From NCBI RefSeq assembly GCF_047302425.1, contig NZ_CP154855.1:1860001-1924000 (forward strand): a DNA stretch of 64,000 nt. Reading direction: 5' to 3'. The stretch's first letter is position 1. Every line of letters starts with the position of its first letter. Origin of the DNA: Oceanitalea sp047302425. GTDB lineage: Bacteria > Actinomycetota > Actinomycetes > Actinomycetales > Actinomycetaceae. Positions 8,473-17,693 of the stretch are shown in pieces. Position numbers and translations under genes: made by a program. The notes under the pieces are model-generated. The model had not been told where the DNA came from, did no database searches, and saw nothing but the letters and a program-made list of their open reading frames with translations.

Positions 8473-8542
8473 GCACCCGACTCTATCCGGCCCCTCTCGG
8501 CCACGGCACGGTGCGGAGGCCCTGCCCCGTTAGGATGACGCG

Positions 8543-8896
8543 GTGCTCCCCGTCGTCCTCGTCGTCTCGGTCCTTGCGGCCGTGCTGGGCGTGTGGGCAC
8601 TCGTCTTCGCGGTGACCGACCGCGCGGTCGTGCTGCGCCAGCTCATCGCGGGGGGTGTGGTCGAGGGGGCGCTCGTCGTCCAGGGCCTCGTCCTCGCGGT
8701 CACGCAGGTGACGGGCTCGCTCACGAGCGACCCGATCCTCATGTGGGGCTACCTGCTCGTCGCGATGATGCTCCTGCCGGGAGCGGCCCTCGCCGCCTTC
8801 GTCGAGCGGACCCGGTGGAGCTCGATCGTCCTGGCCGTCGCGGCCCTCACCATCATCGTCATGGAGCTTCGGATGTGGCAGCTGTGGCAGGCATGA
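8543..8896 (+). CDS. Small four-helix integral membrane protein, unknown function
   Basis: 117 residues with about four hydrophobic helices (starting LPVVLVVSVLAAVLG, then QLIAGGVVEGALVV, WGYLLVAMMLLPG and SIVLAVAALTIIVME). No conserved motif is recognised. The GTG start lies 6 nt after a TAGGAT box, consistent with a leaderless message. It ends in an ATGA overlap with the next membrane-protein gene, so the pair is translationally coupled and probably forms one complex. Confidence 0.65.
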   Translation: MLPVVLVVSVLAAVLGVWALVFAVTDRAVVLRQLIAGGVVEGALVVQGLVLAVTQVTGSLTSDPILMWGYLLVAMMLLPGAALAAFVERTRWSSIVLAVAALTIIVMELRMWQLWQA

Positions 8897-9348
8897 GCAA
8901 ACAGCCGGTGCACACCGCACCGGCCACCGACGACCGCCCGCCCGCCCGTGGCGCCGGGCTGCTCGTCGTCGCCGTCTACGTCGTCTTCGCGCTGGCCGCG
9001 TCCGCGCGGGCGGGCGTCCAGCTCGTGCGGGAAGCCGCGGAGGCTCCGCTGGCCTACGGGCTGTCCGGGCTGGCCGCCGTCGTCTACGTCCTCGCCGCCG
9101 TCGCCCTGGCCCACAACGGCCGCCGGATGCGGCGCCTGGCGTGGACCGCCGTGACCATCGAGCTCGTCGGGGTCCTCGTCGTGGGGACGCTCAGCGTCGT
9201 CCAGCCCGAGCTCTTCCCGCGCGACACCGTGTGGTCGCACTTCGGCAGCGGCTACGGCTACGTCCCGCTCGTCCTTCCGGTACTCGGCCTGTTCTGGCTG
9301 TGGCGCTCGAGCCCGGGCCGGGTGGCCCGCGCGAACGAGAGCCGCTGA
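8893..9348 (+). CDS. Four-helix integral membrane protein, unknown function
   Basis: 151 residues: a short polar N-terminus, then four hydrophobic segments (LLVVAVYVVFALAASARAG, LAYGLSGLAAVVYVLAAVAL, TIELVGVLVVGTLSV, VPLVLPVLGLFWLW). Start overlaps the stop of the preceding gene as ATGA, implying translational coupling. An acidic periplasmic-looking loop with a TVWSHFGSGYGYVP stretch precedes the last helix. It converges on pyrD with a one-base gap. No family name can be assigned from sequence alone. Confidence 0.65.
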   Translation: MSKQPVHTAPATDDRPPARGAGLLVVAVYVVFALAASARAGVQLVREAAEAPLAYGLSGLAAVVYVLAAVALAHNGRRMRRLAWTAVTIELVGVLVVGTLSVVQPELFPRDTVWSHFGSGYGYVPLVLPVLGLFWLWRSSPGRVARANESR

Positions 9349-9349
9349 C

Positions 9350-10372
9350 TCAGCCGCGCGCCAGCGCCCGGTTGACCGCCCCGGGCCAGCTCGGGCCCTG
9401 GTAGACGAAGGCCGTGTAGGCCTGGAGCAGGTCCGCCCCGGCGTCGAGCATGCGCCGCGCGGAGGCGACGTCGTCGATCCCGCCGACGCCGATGACGAGG
9501 GCGTCGGGTGCCAGCCGCCCGCGCAGGAGGCGCACGACCTCCAGCGCCCGCGCCTGCAGCGGCCGGCCCGAGAGCCCGCCGGGCCCGTGGTCGTGGGCGA
9601 TGGTCGTGTTCGTCGCGACGACCCCGGCGAGCGACAGCTCGGTGACGAGGTCGGCCACGGCCGTGACGTCGTCGTCGGAGAGGTCGGGGGCGACCTTGAC
9701 GAGGACGGGCACGCGGCGCCCGGCGGCGGCGTCGGCCTCGCGCTGCACGGCGGCGAGGATGGGACGCAGCGCGTCGACGGACTGCAGGTCGCGCAGCCCG
9801 GGCGTGTTGGGGGAGGAGACGTTGACCGTGAGGTAGTCGGCCCAGCGCGCGAGGAGCCGCGCGCTCGTCGCGTAGTCGCCGACGGCGTCCTCCACCGGCG
9901 TGACCCGCGACTTGCCGATGTTCACCCCGACGACGACGGAGCGGCCCCGCCGCGTGCCGCGCAGCGCCCGCAGCCGCTCGGCCGCCGCCTCCGCGCCGGC
10001 GTTGTTGAAGCCCATCCGGTTGCGCAGCGCCCCCTCCTCGGGGTGGCGCCACAGGCGGGGGCGGTCGTTGCCCGGCTGGGCGTGGGCGGTGACCGTGCCG
10101 ATCTCGACGTGCCCAAAGCCGAGCATGTCCATGCCGAGCACGGTGCGGGCGTCCTTGTCCATGCCCGCGGCGAGGCCGAGCACACCCGGCACGGGCCGGC
10201 CCAGCGCCGTCGTCACGTGCCGGGCGGGCCGGCGGCCGAGCGTCGCGCGCACGGCGTGGGACGCCACCGGGGTGGCCGCGACGGCGCGGATGAGCCGCAG
10301 CGCGAGCTCGTGGGCCCGTTCGGGGTCGGTACGGACGAGCAGGGACCGGAAGACCAGGCGGTACAGGCGCAC
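9350..10372 (-). CDS. pyrD: Dihydroorotate dehydrogenase (quinone), class 2
   Basis: A 340-residue flavoprotein that oxidises dihydroorotate to orotate in pyrimidine synthesis and passes electrons to menaquinone at the membrane. The N-terminal helix region (LYRLVFRSLLVR) typical of the membrane-associated class 2 enzymes is present. FMN and substrate motifs include GLAAGMDKD, IGTVTAHAQPGN, NRMGFNNAG, GVNIGKS and the NVSSPNTPGLRD active-site loop whose serine is the class 2 base. The GTG start lies 6 nt after TAGGCT (leaderless). It stands alone, not in a pyr operon. Confidence 0.94.
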   Translation of the reverse strand: MRLYRLVFRSLLVRTDPERAHELALRLIRAVAATPVASHAVRATLGRRPARHVTTALGRPVPGVLGLAAGMDKDARTVLGMDMLGFGHVEIGTVTAHAQPGNDRPRLWRHPEEGALRNRMGFNNAGAEAAAERLRALRGTRRGRSVVVGVNIGKSRVTPVEDAVGDYATSARLLARWADYLTVNVSSPNTPGLRDLQSVDALRPILAAVQREADAAAGRRVPVLVKVAPDLSDDDVTAVADLVTELSLAGVVATNTTIAHDHGPGGLSGRPLQARALEVVRLLRGRLAPDALVIGVGGIDDVASARRMLDAGADLLQAYTAFVYQGPSWPGAVNRALARG

Positions 10373-10398
10373 GGCGCCAGCCTAGCCAGCGCGGCGGG

Positions 10399-10980
10399 TC
10401 AGTCCGTGCGCTCGCCGCGCTTGACCTGTGGCTTGGGGGCGCGCAGGAAGCGGGGCTGGAAGAGCCGGCTGAAGGCGTAGATCCCGGTGAAGCGGGGGAT
10501 CTCCTGCTCGTCGAAGCGCGCCCGGAGCTTGCGCTTGATGACGATCGACATGGCGATCGCGAAGACGAGGGAGATCGCGAAGGCGACATACATGACGATC
10601 ATGCCGATGACCGCGATCTCGGGGATCATCGTGGCGAAGAAGAGCAGGATGATCGAGGCCATCGCGAGCGGGAGGAAGTACTCGCTCGGGCTGAAGCGGG
10701 CGTCGACGTAGTTGCGCACAAAGCGGCGCACCGGGCCCTTGTCCCGCAGCGGCAGGTAGCGCTCGTCGCCGGTGCGCATGGCCTCCTGCTGCCGCGCGTA
10801 CAGCTCGTTGCGACGCTTGCGTGCCTCCGCCTTCGCCAGCTTGCGGTCCGTCGGCACGAGGGGGCGCTGGTTGCGCGCCTCGGCCTCCTTGCGCTTGGGG
10901 GTGGGGCGGCCCTTGCCCGCGGGCGTCACCTCGGGCGCCGGGGCGGGCGCCGGGGTCTCCTTCTTGCTCCGTCCGATCAC
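10399..10980 (-). CDS. DUF3043 family membrane protein
   Basis: A 193-residue protein with a highly basic, lysine/arginine-rich N-terminal half (KRKEAEARNQRPLVP and KAEARKRRNELYARQQEAM) and two transmembrane helices near residues 110-160 (PLAMASIILLFFATMIP and VIGMIVMYVAFAISLVFA). This layout is the actinobacterial DUF3043 family (Rv2206-like), function unknown. I place the start at a GTG 6 nt after a TACTCT box; upstream in-frame codons have no supporting signal. It lies just upstream of pyrD on the same strand. Confidence 0.8.
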   Translation of the reverse strand: MIGRSKKETPAPAPAPEVTPAGKGRPTPKRKEAEARNQRPLVPTDRKLAKAEARKRRNELYARQQEAMRTGDERYLPLRDKGPVRRFVRNYVDARFSPSEYFLPLAMASIILLFFATMIPEIAVIGMIVMYVAFAISLVFAIAMSIVIKRKLRARFDEQEIPRFTGIYAFSRLFQPRFLRAPKPQVKRGERTD

Positions 10981-11093
10981 CCCACGAGAGTAGTCGACGG
11001 CGGAGCCAGCCCGGGTGCGGGCCCGGGCGGGCAGGGCGATAGTGGACGACGCGGCGGGGCCCGCCACGCCGCTGTCACCGGCTGGAGGAGAAC

Positions 11094-11840
11094 ATGAGCG
11101 CCACCGTCCGCGAGGTCGCCCCCGGGGTGCACCTCGTCGCCCACGCCCACGTCAACTGCTACCTCGTCGAGGACGACGACGGCGTCACGCTCGTCGACGC
11201 GGGCCTGCCGGCCGTGTGGCGCCCGCTGGGCGAGGCTATCCGCGCGATCGGCCGGCGCCCGCGCGACCTGCGGGCCCTCGTCCTCACCCACGCCCACTTC
11301 GACCACGTCGGCGTCGTGCGCAGGATCCAGGGCCTGGGGATCCCCGTGTGGGCGACGGCGCAGGAGCACCACCTCGTCGCCCACCCCTTCTCCTACGCCC
11401 ACGAGAACCCGCGGGCGCTCTACCCGATCCGTCACCCCGCCGCCGTGCCGATCCTCACGTCGATGCTCCTCGCCGGCCTGCCCCTCGTGCGCGGCACCAC
11501 CGGCGTGCGGACGCTGGCCACCGAGGGGGTGCTCGACGTGCCCGGCCGCCCGCGCGTCGTGCCCACCCCCGGCCACACCTACGGGCACGTGGCGCTGCAC
11601 CTGCCCGACCGCGACGTCGTCATCTCCGGTGACGCGCTCGTCACCCTCGACCCGTACACGGCGCAGACCGGCCCGCGGATCGTCGCCGGCGCCGCCACGG
11701 CCGACTTCGCGATGAGCTTCGCCTCCCTCGAGGCGATCGCGGAGACCGGCGCGGGCACGGTGCTCCCGGGCCACGGCGAGCCGTGGACCCAGGGCGCGGA
11801 GGCCGCCGTCGAGCACGCCCGCGCCGCGGGGGCCGCCTGA
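11094..11840 (+). CDS. Metallo-beta-lactamase-fold hydrolase
   Basis: A 248-residue single-domain MBL-fold enzyme. The dinuclear metal site is seen as THAHFDHVG (HxHxDH), a later PTPGHTYGH histidine, the SGDALV aspartate and a final LPGHG histidine. Substrate cannot be told from sequence; relatives include glyoxalase II-like and lactonase-like hydrolases. No signal peptide is present. The ATG is preceded by GGAGGAG. It precedes a dipeptidase with which it may share a transcript, although the dipeptidase has its own leaderless promoter signal. Confidence 0.85.
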   Translation: MSATVREVAPGVHLVAHAHVNCYLVEDDDGVTLVDAGLPAVWRPLGEAIRAIGRRPRDLRALVLTHAHFDHVGVVRRIQGLGIPVWATAQEHHLVAHPFSYAHENPRALYPIRHPAAVPILTSMLLAGLPLVRGTTGVRTLATEGVLDVPGRPRVVPTPGHTYGHVALHLPDRDVVISGDALVTLDPYTAQTGPRIVAGAATADFAMSFASLEAIAETGAGTVLPGHGEPWTQGAEAAVEHARAAGAA

Positions 11841-11873
11841 CAGGTCCCGGCGCCGCGCGACTAGGCTGCCAGG

Positions 11874-13232
11874 GTGACCATCGAGGACCTCACCACCCGG
11901 ACCGCCGCCGAGTTCCCCCGCATCCGCAGCGACCTCGAGTCGCTCGTGCGCATCCCCAGCGTCTCGGCGCCCTCCTTCGACCCGAAGCACCTGGAGGACA
12001 GCGCCGCCGCCGTCGCGCAGCTCTTCCGCGACGCGGGCCTGCCCGAGGTCGAGGTCGTGCGGGTGACCGGCCCCGACGGCCGCCCCGGCGCGCCCGCCGT
12101 CCTCGGCCACCGGCCCGCCCCCGCCGGCGCACCCACCGTGCTGCTCTACGCCCACCACGACGTCCAGCCGCCCGGCGACCCCGCGGCGTGGGACTCCCCG
12201 CCCTTCGAGCCCACCGAGCGCGGCGGGCGGCTCTACGGCCGCGGCGCCGCCGACGACAAGGCCGGGATCATGGCCCACGTCGGGGCGCTGCGCGTGCTCG
12301 GCGAGGAGCTGGGCGTCGGCGTCACCGTCTTCAGCGAGGGGGAGGAGGAGATCGGCTCCCCGACCTTCCGCTCCTTCCTCGAGACCTACCGCGACCGGCT
12401 GGCAGCCGACGTCATCGTCGTCGCCGACTCCTCCAACTGGAAGGTCGGCGTCCCCGGCCTCACCACGTCCCTGCGCGGTCTCGTCGACTGCACGGTCGAG
12501 CTGACCGTGCTCGACCACGCCGTCCACTCCGGCATGTTCGGCGGCCCCGTCCTCGACGCGCTCACGCTCATGTCGCGCCTGGTCGCCACGCTCCACGACG
12601 CCGACGGGAACGTCGCCGTGCCCGGCCTCGTCACGAGCGACGACGTCGCCGTCGACTACCCCGAGGCGGACTTCCGCGCCGACGCCGGCGTGCTCGACGG
12701 CGTGCGGCTGGCCGGGACCGGGCCGCTCGCCTCCCGGCTGTGGACCAAGCCGGCGATCTCCCTCATCGGGCTCGACGCGACGAGCGTGGACCACTCCTCC
12801 AACACCGTCATCCCCTCCGCCCGCGCGAAACTCTCCATGCGCATCGCGCCCGGGCAGGACCCGGCCGCCGCCGAACGCGCCCTGCACGACCACCTCGTCG
12901 CCAACGCGCCCTTCGGTGCCCGCGTCACCGTGACGCCGGGGGAGACCGGGCAGGCCTTCCAGGCGCCCGAGGACTCCCCGGCGATGCAGGCCGCCCGCTG
13001 GGCCTTCACCACCGCGTGGGGCACCGAGCCGGTGGACCTCGGCGTGGGCGGGTCGATCCCCTTCATCGCCGACCTCGCCGAGGTGTACCCGCAGGCCGCG
13101 ATCCTCGTCACCGGTGTGGAGGACCCCGACTCGCGAGCCCACTCGGAGAACGAGTCGGTGCACCTCGGTGAGCTGGAGAAGGTCGTCCTCGCCGAGGCGC
13201 TCCTCCTCGCCCGCCTCGCCGACCGCCTGTGA
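11874..13232 (+). CDS. M20 family metallopeptidase (dipeptidase)
   Basis: A 452-residue member of the M20 dizinc peptidase family, dipeptidase type. Metal and catalytic residues are in YAHHDVQPPG (His/Asp), GRGAADDKAG (bridging Asp), EGEEEIGSP (catalytic Glu pair), a VVADSSNW segment and the C-terminal HSENE. A dimerisation insert lies in the middle, as usual. The GTG start is 6 nt downstream of TAGGCT, a leaderless arrangement. It probably cleaves dipeptides in the cytoplasm; exact specificity is not readable. Confidence 0.9.
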   Translation: MTIEDLTTRTAAEFPRIRSDLESLVRIPSVSAPSFDPKHLEDSAAAVAQLFRDAGLPEVEVVRVTGPDGRPGAPAVLGHRPAPAGAPTVLLYAHHDVQPPGDPAAWDSPPFEPTERGGRLYGRGAADDKAGIMAHVGALRVLGEELGVGVTVFSEGEEEIGSPTFRSFLETYRDRLAADVIVVADSSNWKVGVPGLTTSLRGLVDCTVELTVLDHAVHSGMFGGPVLDALTLMSRLVATLHDADGNVAVPGLVTSDDVAVDYPEADFRADAGVLDGVRLAGTGPLASRLWTKPAISLIGLDATSVDHSSNTVIPSARAKLSMRIAPGQDPAAAERALHDHLVANAPFGARVTVTPGETGQAFQAPEDSPAMQAARWAFTTAWGTEPVDLGVGGSIPFIADLAEVYPQAAILVTGVEDPDSRAHSENESVHLGELEKVVLAEALLLARLADRL

Positions 13233-13260
13233 CCGCGCCCCACGGCGGAACGGAGGCCAC

Positions 13261-14382
13261 GTGCGGCTGCTCCTGAGCCCCGGACGCCTGTCCGGTGCCC
13301 TCAGCGCGGCCCAGGTCGCCGCGGCCGTGCGCCGCGGCTGGCTGGAGACCGCCCCGGGGACGCAGGTCCGGGCGCTGCCGATGTCCGACGGCGCGGCGGG
13401 CCTGCTCGACGCCGTCCACACCGCCCGCGGCGGGGAGCTCGTCTCCGTCACCGCCCGCGGGCCGCTGGGCGAGCCGGTGCCGGCGACCCTCCTCCACGTC
13501 CCCGGCGCCGGCGGCGGCACCGCCTACGTCGAGGCCGGGCAGGTGCTCGGCCGCCAGCTCGTCCCGGCCGGCCAGGAGCTGCGCCACGCCGAGGACGGCT
13601 CCAGTGCCGGCCTCGGCGAGCTGCTCCTCGCCGCCCGCGACCTCGGGGCGAGTCGCGTCGTCGTCGGCCTGGGGGAGTCGGCCACGCACGACGGCGGCGC
13701 CGGCCTGGTCCGCGCCCTCGCCGGCGCGGAACCCGCCGCCGACATCGACGACGAGCTGCTCGCCGCGGCGCACCGCGTGCTCGCGGGGGCCGACGTCGTC
13801 GTCGCCGGCGCGACGCAGGTGCCCCTCCTCGGGCTGCACGGCGCCGGTGCCCTCCTGTCCGACCGCCTCGGTCCCGCCGAGGCGCAGCGGCTCGACACCC
13901 GCGCCGGTGAGCTCGCCGCCCACCTCGAACGTCTCGGGCGCTCCCTGCCGGCCCGCACGGCGCTCCTGCCCGCGCCCGGCGGGCACGGCGGCGCGGCGCG
14001 CCCGGGACGCGCCGACGGCTCGGGCGCCGGGGGAGGCGCCGCCCATGCCCTCACCGTCCTCGGCGGGCGGCTGCTGCACGGACCCGACGTCGTCGCCGCC
14101 GAGATCGGCGTGCCGGAGGCGGTGGCGGGGGCCGACGTCGTCCTCACCGCGACGGCGGTGCTCGACGCCCCCGCGGTCGACAGCTCCGTCGTCGCGACGG
14201 TCGGGCGTGCCGCGATGGAGCTCGGCCTGCCCGTCGTCGTCCTGGCCGAGGAGGTGCACACCTCCCGGCGGGAGGTCGCCCGCGCGGGTATCAGTGCCAC
14301 CTACGCGACCGGCGACGGCGGCGTCGAGGGCCTGGAGCGCTGGGCCCAACGTCTTGCGCGCACCTGGGCCCTCGAGGCGTAG
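13261..14382 (+). CDS. Glycerate kinase family protein
   Basis: 373 residues of the GarK/GlxK-type glycerate kinase fold. Motifs are the N-terminal LLSPGRLSGALSAAQVAAAV (the usual D-x-F-K-G segment is degenerate), MSDGAAG, and the family hallmark GLGESATHDGGAG around residues 135-150. The C-terminal half contains a Rossmann-like segment (ADVVLTATAVLD) with a shortened glycerate-binding signature, so activity on glycerate is uncertain. The GTG start has GGAGG 4 nt upstream. Context (next to the A-type Fe-S carrier and ctaC) matches Rv2205c in mycobacteria. Confidence 0.75.
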   Translation: MRLLLSPGRLSGALSAAQVAAAVRRGWLETAPGTQVRALPMSDGAAGLLDAVHTARGGELVSVTARGPLGEPVPATLLHVPGAGGGTAYVEAGQVLGRQLVPAGQELRHAEDGSSAGLGELLLAARDLGASRVVVGLGESATHDGGAGLVRALAGAEPAADIDDELLAAAHRVLAGADVVVAGATQVPLLGLHGAGALLSDRLGPAEAQRLDTRAGELAAHLERLGRSLPARTALLPAPGGHGGAARPGRADGSGAGGGAAHALTVLGGRLLHGPDVVAAEIGVPEAVAGADVVLTATAVLDAPAVDSSVVATVGRAAMELGLPVVVLAEEVHTSRREVARAGISATYATGDGGVEGLERWAQRLARTWALEA

Positions 14383-14455
14383 GCTGGACGGGAACAACCG
14401 CGGCCGCGCCGTGGTTGGCCCGGTTGTACAGCCCCAACACAGCGGAGATGTGAGC

Positions 14456-14821
14456 ATGAGCGAGACGACGGCCACGACGCCCACCGAGGTCCCGACCCAC
14501 GAGATCGAACTCACCGACGTCGCCGCCCAGAAGGTCAGGACGCTCCTCGCACAGGAGGGTCGCGACGACCTGCGGCTGCGGATCGCCGTGCAGCCCGGCG
14601 GCTGCTCCGGCCTCATCTACCAGCTCTACTTCGACGAGCGCTTCCTCGACGGCGACGCCGTGCGCGACTTCGGTGGCGTCGAGGTCGTCGTCGACAAGAT
14701 GAGCGTGCCCTACCTCGCCGGCGCGACGATCGACTTCGCCGACACCATCGAGAAGCAGGGCTTCACGATCGACAACCCCAACGCCGGCGGCTCCTGCGCC
14801 TGCGGCGACTCCTTCCACTGA
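14456..14821 (+). CDS. erpA: A-type iron-sulfur cluster carrier (HesB/IscA/ErpA family)
   Basis: A 121-residue protein that carries and inserts Fe-S clusters into target enzymes. The three conserved cysteines are visible: one in QPGGCSGLIYQL and two in the C-terminal GGSCACGDSFH. Length and spacing are standard. The ATG has GGAG 8 nt upstream. It stands just ahead of the respiratory gene cluster, whose Rieske protein needs an Fe-S centre, but that functional link is only an inference. Confidence 0.92.
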   Translation: MSETTATTPTEVPTHEIELTDVAAQKVRTLLAQEGRDDLRLRIAVQPGGCSGLIYQLYFDERFLDGDAVRDFGGVEVVVDKMSVPYLAGATIDFADTIEKQGFTIDNPNAGGSCACGDSFH

Positions 14822-14857
14822 GACACGCCGCCGGCCCGCCGGCGGAGCGCCTCCCGG

Positions 14858-14905
14858 ACGGCCCGTGTGGGACCAGGGTTACACCCCTGGCCCGGCGGGC
14901 CGTTT
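14858..14905 (+). terminator. Two-part hairpin downstream of erpA
   Basis: ACGGCCCG pairs with CGGGCCGT, and an inner CCAGGG pairs with CCCTGG; a short TTTC run follows. It separates erpA from the ctaC promoter region. Confidence 0.6.
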
Positions 14906-14929
14906 CGCGTACCAGGGCGGTTGTAGCGG

Positions 14930-14935
14930 TAAGGT
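14930..14935 (+). promoter_or_regulatory. Candidate -10 box for the ctaCDF operon
   Basis: TAAGGT lies 62 nt upstream of the ctaC GTG, downstream of the erpA terminator. It fits a TANNNT hexamer and would give a leadered message carrying the GGAAGG ribosome site of ctaC. The -35 element is not obvious. Confidence 0.4.
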
Positions 14936-14997
14936 GGCTGACGGGACGTAGGTCCTGTCTGAAATGCCCTAAACGCGTCGTGTCGGAAGGTCTTGAA

Positions 14998-15879
14998 GTG
15001 CGATCACCGTCCTCCGGTAGCCGCTCGCCCCGCGGTTGGCGACTGGTAGTCCTGGGCCTCGTTGCGGCCCTCACCCTCGCTGGTTGCGCCGAGCTCGGGG
15101 CCCCGCGGAACGGCTTCCTGCCGTCCGAGCCGGGCCTCACCGACAAGACCGAGTCGATCATCAACCACTGGAGCGGCGCCTGGGTCGCCGCCCTCGCCGT
15201 CGGCGTCATCGTGTGGGGCCTGACGATCTGGTGCGTCGTCGCCTACCGCAAGCGCAAGAACGACAACGCGCTGCCGGTCCAGCTGCGGTACCACGTGCCG
15301 CTGGAGCTCATGTACGTCGTCGTCCCGATCCTCATGATCGGCGTCCTGTACTTCTACTCCACCCAGGTCACCCACGAGCTCACCGACGTGAGCGAGGAGC
15401 CGGACCTCACCATCCAGGCCTACGGCAAGCAGTGGAGCTGGGACTTCAACTACATCGACGACGGCGTCTACTTCGAGGGCGGCCGCGTCGAGCTCACCGG
15501 TGAGGAGGGCGTCGAGGAGACTCTCCCGACCCTCTACCTGCCGGTCGGGGAGACCGTGGAGTTCATCGTCGACTCCCGCGACGTCCAGCACTCGTTCTGG
15601 ATCCCCGCCTTCCTCTTCAAGATCGACATGATCCCGGGGCACACGAACTCCTTCCAGGTGACGCCGCAGGAGGAGGGCAGCTACCAGGGCAAGTGCGCCG
15701 AGCTCTGCGGTGAGTTCCACTCGGAGATGCTCTTCAACGTGGAGGTCGTGGACCGCGAGACCTACGACGCCGAGATGGACGCGCTGCGCGAGGCCGGCAA
15801 CGTCGGCGTGCGTGGCGAGGAGTACAACCGCGTGTACGACCAGCGCGGATACCTGCAGGACGGAACGGGGAACAACTGA
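14998..15879 (+). CDS. ctaC: Cytochrome c oxidase subunit II (CuA subunit, lipoprotein)
   Basis: The 293-residue electron-entry subunit of the aa3-type oxidase, anchored in the membrane with its CuA domain outside. A lipoprotein signal ends with LTLAGC. Two transmembrane helices follow (about residues 60-85 and 100-122), then the cupredoxin domain with WSWDFNY aromatic patch and the CuA ligands in HSFWIP and GKCAELCGEFHSEM. I chose the GTG with GGAAGG 7 nt upstream; an in-frame GTG 18 nt earlier is the alternative. Its stop overlaps the ctaD start by one base. Confidence 0.95.
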   Translation: MRSPSSGSRSPRGWRLVVLGLVAALTLAGCAELGAPRNGFLPSEPGLTDKTESIINHWSGAWVAALAVGVIVWGLTIWCVVAYRKRKNDNALPVQLRYHVPLELMYVVVPILMIGVLYFYSTQVTHELTDVSEEPDLTIQAYGKQWSWDFNYIDDGVYFEGGRVELTGEEGVEETLPTLYLPVGETVEFIVDSRDVQHSFWIPAFLFKIDMIPGHTNSFQVTPQEEGSYQGKCAELCGEFHSEMLFNVEVVDRETYDAEMDALREAGNVGVRGEEYNRVYDQRGYLQDGTGNN

Positions 15880-17693
15880 TGGCCACCACAGACCAGGCAC
15901 GCACCGAGCTCGTCCCCGGGCTGCGGCCCGAGCGGCAGAGCCTGGGGCGCACGGTCGTCAGCTGGGTCACTTCGACCGACCACAAGGTCATCGGGTACCT
16001 CTACCTCATCACCGCCTTCGCCTTCTTCCTCATCGGCGGCGTGCTCGCCATGGCGATGCGCCTGGAGCTCTTCGACCCCGGCATGGCGCTGTTCCAGTCC
16101 AAGGAGCAGTACAACCAGTTCTTCACCATGCACGGCACGATCATGCTGTTCCTCTTCGCGACGCCGCTGTTCACCGGCTTCGGGAACGTGTTCGTGCCGC
16201 TGCAGATCGGCGCCCCTGACGTCGCCTTCCCGCGGCTCAACATGTTCAGCTACTGGCTGTTCCTCTTCGGTGGGCTCATCGCGCTGGCCGGCTTCCTCAC
16301 CCCGAAGGGTGCGGCGAGCTTCGGCTGGACGGCCTACACGCCGCTGTCGCTCGAGCCCTTCTCACCGGGCCTCGGTGGCCACCTGTGGGTCATGGGCATC
16401 GCGCTCACCGGTTTCGGCACGATCTTCGGCTCGGTCAACTTCATCGCGACGATCATCACGATGCGCATGCCCGGCATGACGATGTTCCGGATGCCGATCT
16501 TCACCTGGAACATCCTCATCACCTCGCTGCTCGTCCTCATGGCCTTCCCGGTCCTGGCCGCCGCGCTGTTCGGCCTGGCCTTCGACCGCGTGCTCGGCGG
16601 GCAGATCTACAACCCGGAGAGCGGAGGGGCGCTGCTGTGGCAGCACCTGTTCTGGTTCTTCGGCCACCCCGAGGTGTACGTCATCGCGCTGCCGTTCTTC
16701 GGCATCATCAGCGAGGTCCTGCCCGTCTTCTCCCGCAAGCCGATCTTCGGCTACAAGGGCATCGTCTTCGCGACCATCGCGATCGCCGCCCTGTCGATGA
16801 CCGTGTGGGCCCACCACATGTACACGACCGGTGGCGCGCTGCTGGACTTCTTCGCGCTCATGACGATGCTCATCGCGGTTCCGACCGGTGTGAAGTTCTT
16901 CAACTGGATCGGCACGATGTGGCGCGGCAAGCTCACCTTCGAGACGCCGATGCTGTGGTCGCTGGGCTTCCTCGTCACCTTCCTCTTCGGTGGCGTCACC
17001 GGCATCATCCTCGCCAGCCCGGCGATGGACTTCCAGGTCCACGACTCCTACTTCGTCGTCGCGCACTTCCACTACACCGTCTTCGGCACCGTGGTGTTCG
17101 CGATGTTCGCCGGCTTCTACTTCTGGTGGCCGAAGATGACCGGGCGCATGCTCAACGAGCGCCTGGGCAAGGTGCACTTCTGGATGCTCTTCCTCGGTTT
17201 CCACGGCACCTTCCTCATCCAGCACTGGCTCGGCGCGCAGGGTATGCCCCGCCGCTACCCCGACTACATGGTCGAGGACGGCTTCACGCTGATGAACCAG
17301 GTCTCCACCGTGGGTGCCGCGCTGCTCACCCTCTCCACGCTGCCCTTCCTGTGGAACGTCTACGTGACCTCCCGCGGGCCGCGCACCGTGTTCGTCGACG
17401 ACCCGTGGGGCTTCGCGAACTCCCTGGAGTGGGCCACGAGCTGCCCGCCGCCGCGGCACAACTTCACCTCCCTGCCCCGCATCCGCTCCGAGCGTCCGGC
17501 CTTCGACCTGCACCACCCCGAGGTCGCGGCGATGGACCAGGCGGCGGTCCCGGACCAGGGCGTGCTCGAGCAGGCACTGGGCGACGCCCAGCGCACCGGT
17601 GGCGGCGACGCCGCGGCCCAGTCGCAGCCGGGACGCACGTCCACGGCCACGCTCGAGCGTGAGGACGACGACGAGAAGAAGGGCAAGGCCTGA
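15879..17693 (+). CDS. ctaD: Cytochrome c oxidase subunit I (heme a/a3-CuB)
   Basis: The 604-residue catalytic core of the terminal oxidase, reducing oxygen to water and pumping protons. About twelve transmembrane helices are visible. The heme-copper signature is HPEVYVIALP (CuB His and cross-linked Tyr), WAHHMY (two CuB His) and HDSYFVVAHFHY (heme a3 and a ligands). The C-terminal cytoplasmic tail is long and charged. It is coupled to ctaC and ctaF by one-base stop/start overlaps, so the three are made from one transcript. Confidence 0.98.
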   Translation: MATTDQARTELVPGLRPERQSLGRTVVSWVTSTDHKVIGYLYLITAFAFFLIGGVLAMAMRLELFDPGMALFQSKEQYNQFFTMHGTIMLFLFATPLFTGFGNVFVPLQIGAPDVAFPRLNMFSYWLFLFGGLIALAGFLTPKGAASFGWTAYTPLSLEPFSPGLGGHLWVMGIALTGFGTIFGSVNFIATIITMRMPGMTMFRMPIFTWNILITSLLVLMAFPVLAAALFGLAFDRVLGGQIYNPESGGALLWQHLFWFFGHPEVYVIALPFFGIISEVLPVFSRKPIFGYKGIVFATIAIAALSMTVWAHHMYTTGGALLDFFALMTMLIAVPTGVKFFNWIGTMWRGKLTFETPMLWSLGFLVTFLFGGVTGIILASPAMDFQVHDSYFVVAHFHYTVFGTVVFAMFAGFYFWWPKMTGRMLNERLGKVHFWMLFLGFHGTFLIQHWLGAQGMPRRYPDYMVEDGFTLMNQVSTVGAALLTLSTLPFLWNVYVTSRGPRTVFVDDPWGFANSLEWATSCPPPRHNFTSLPRIRSERPAFDLHHPEVAAMDQAAVPDQGVLEQALGDAQRTGGGDAAAQSQPGRTSTATLEREDDDEKKGKA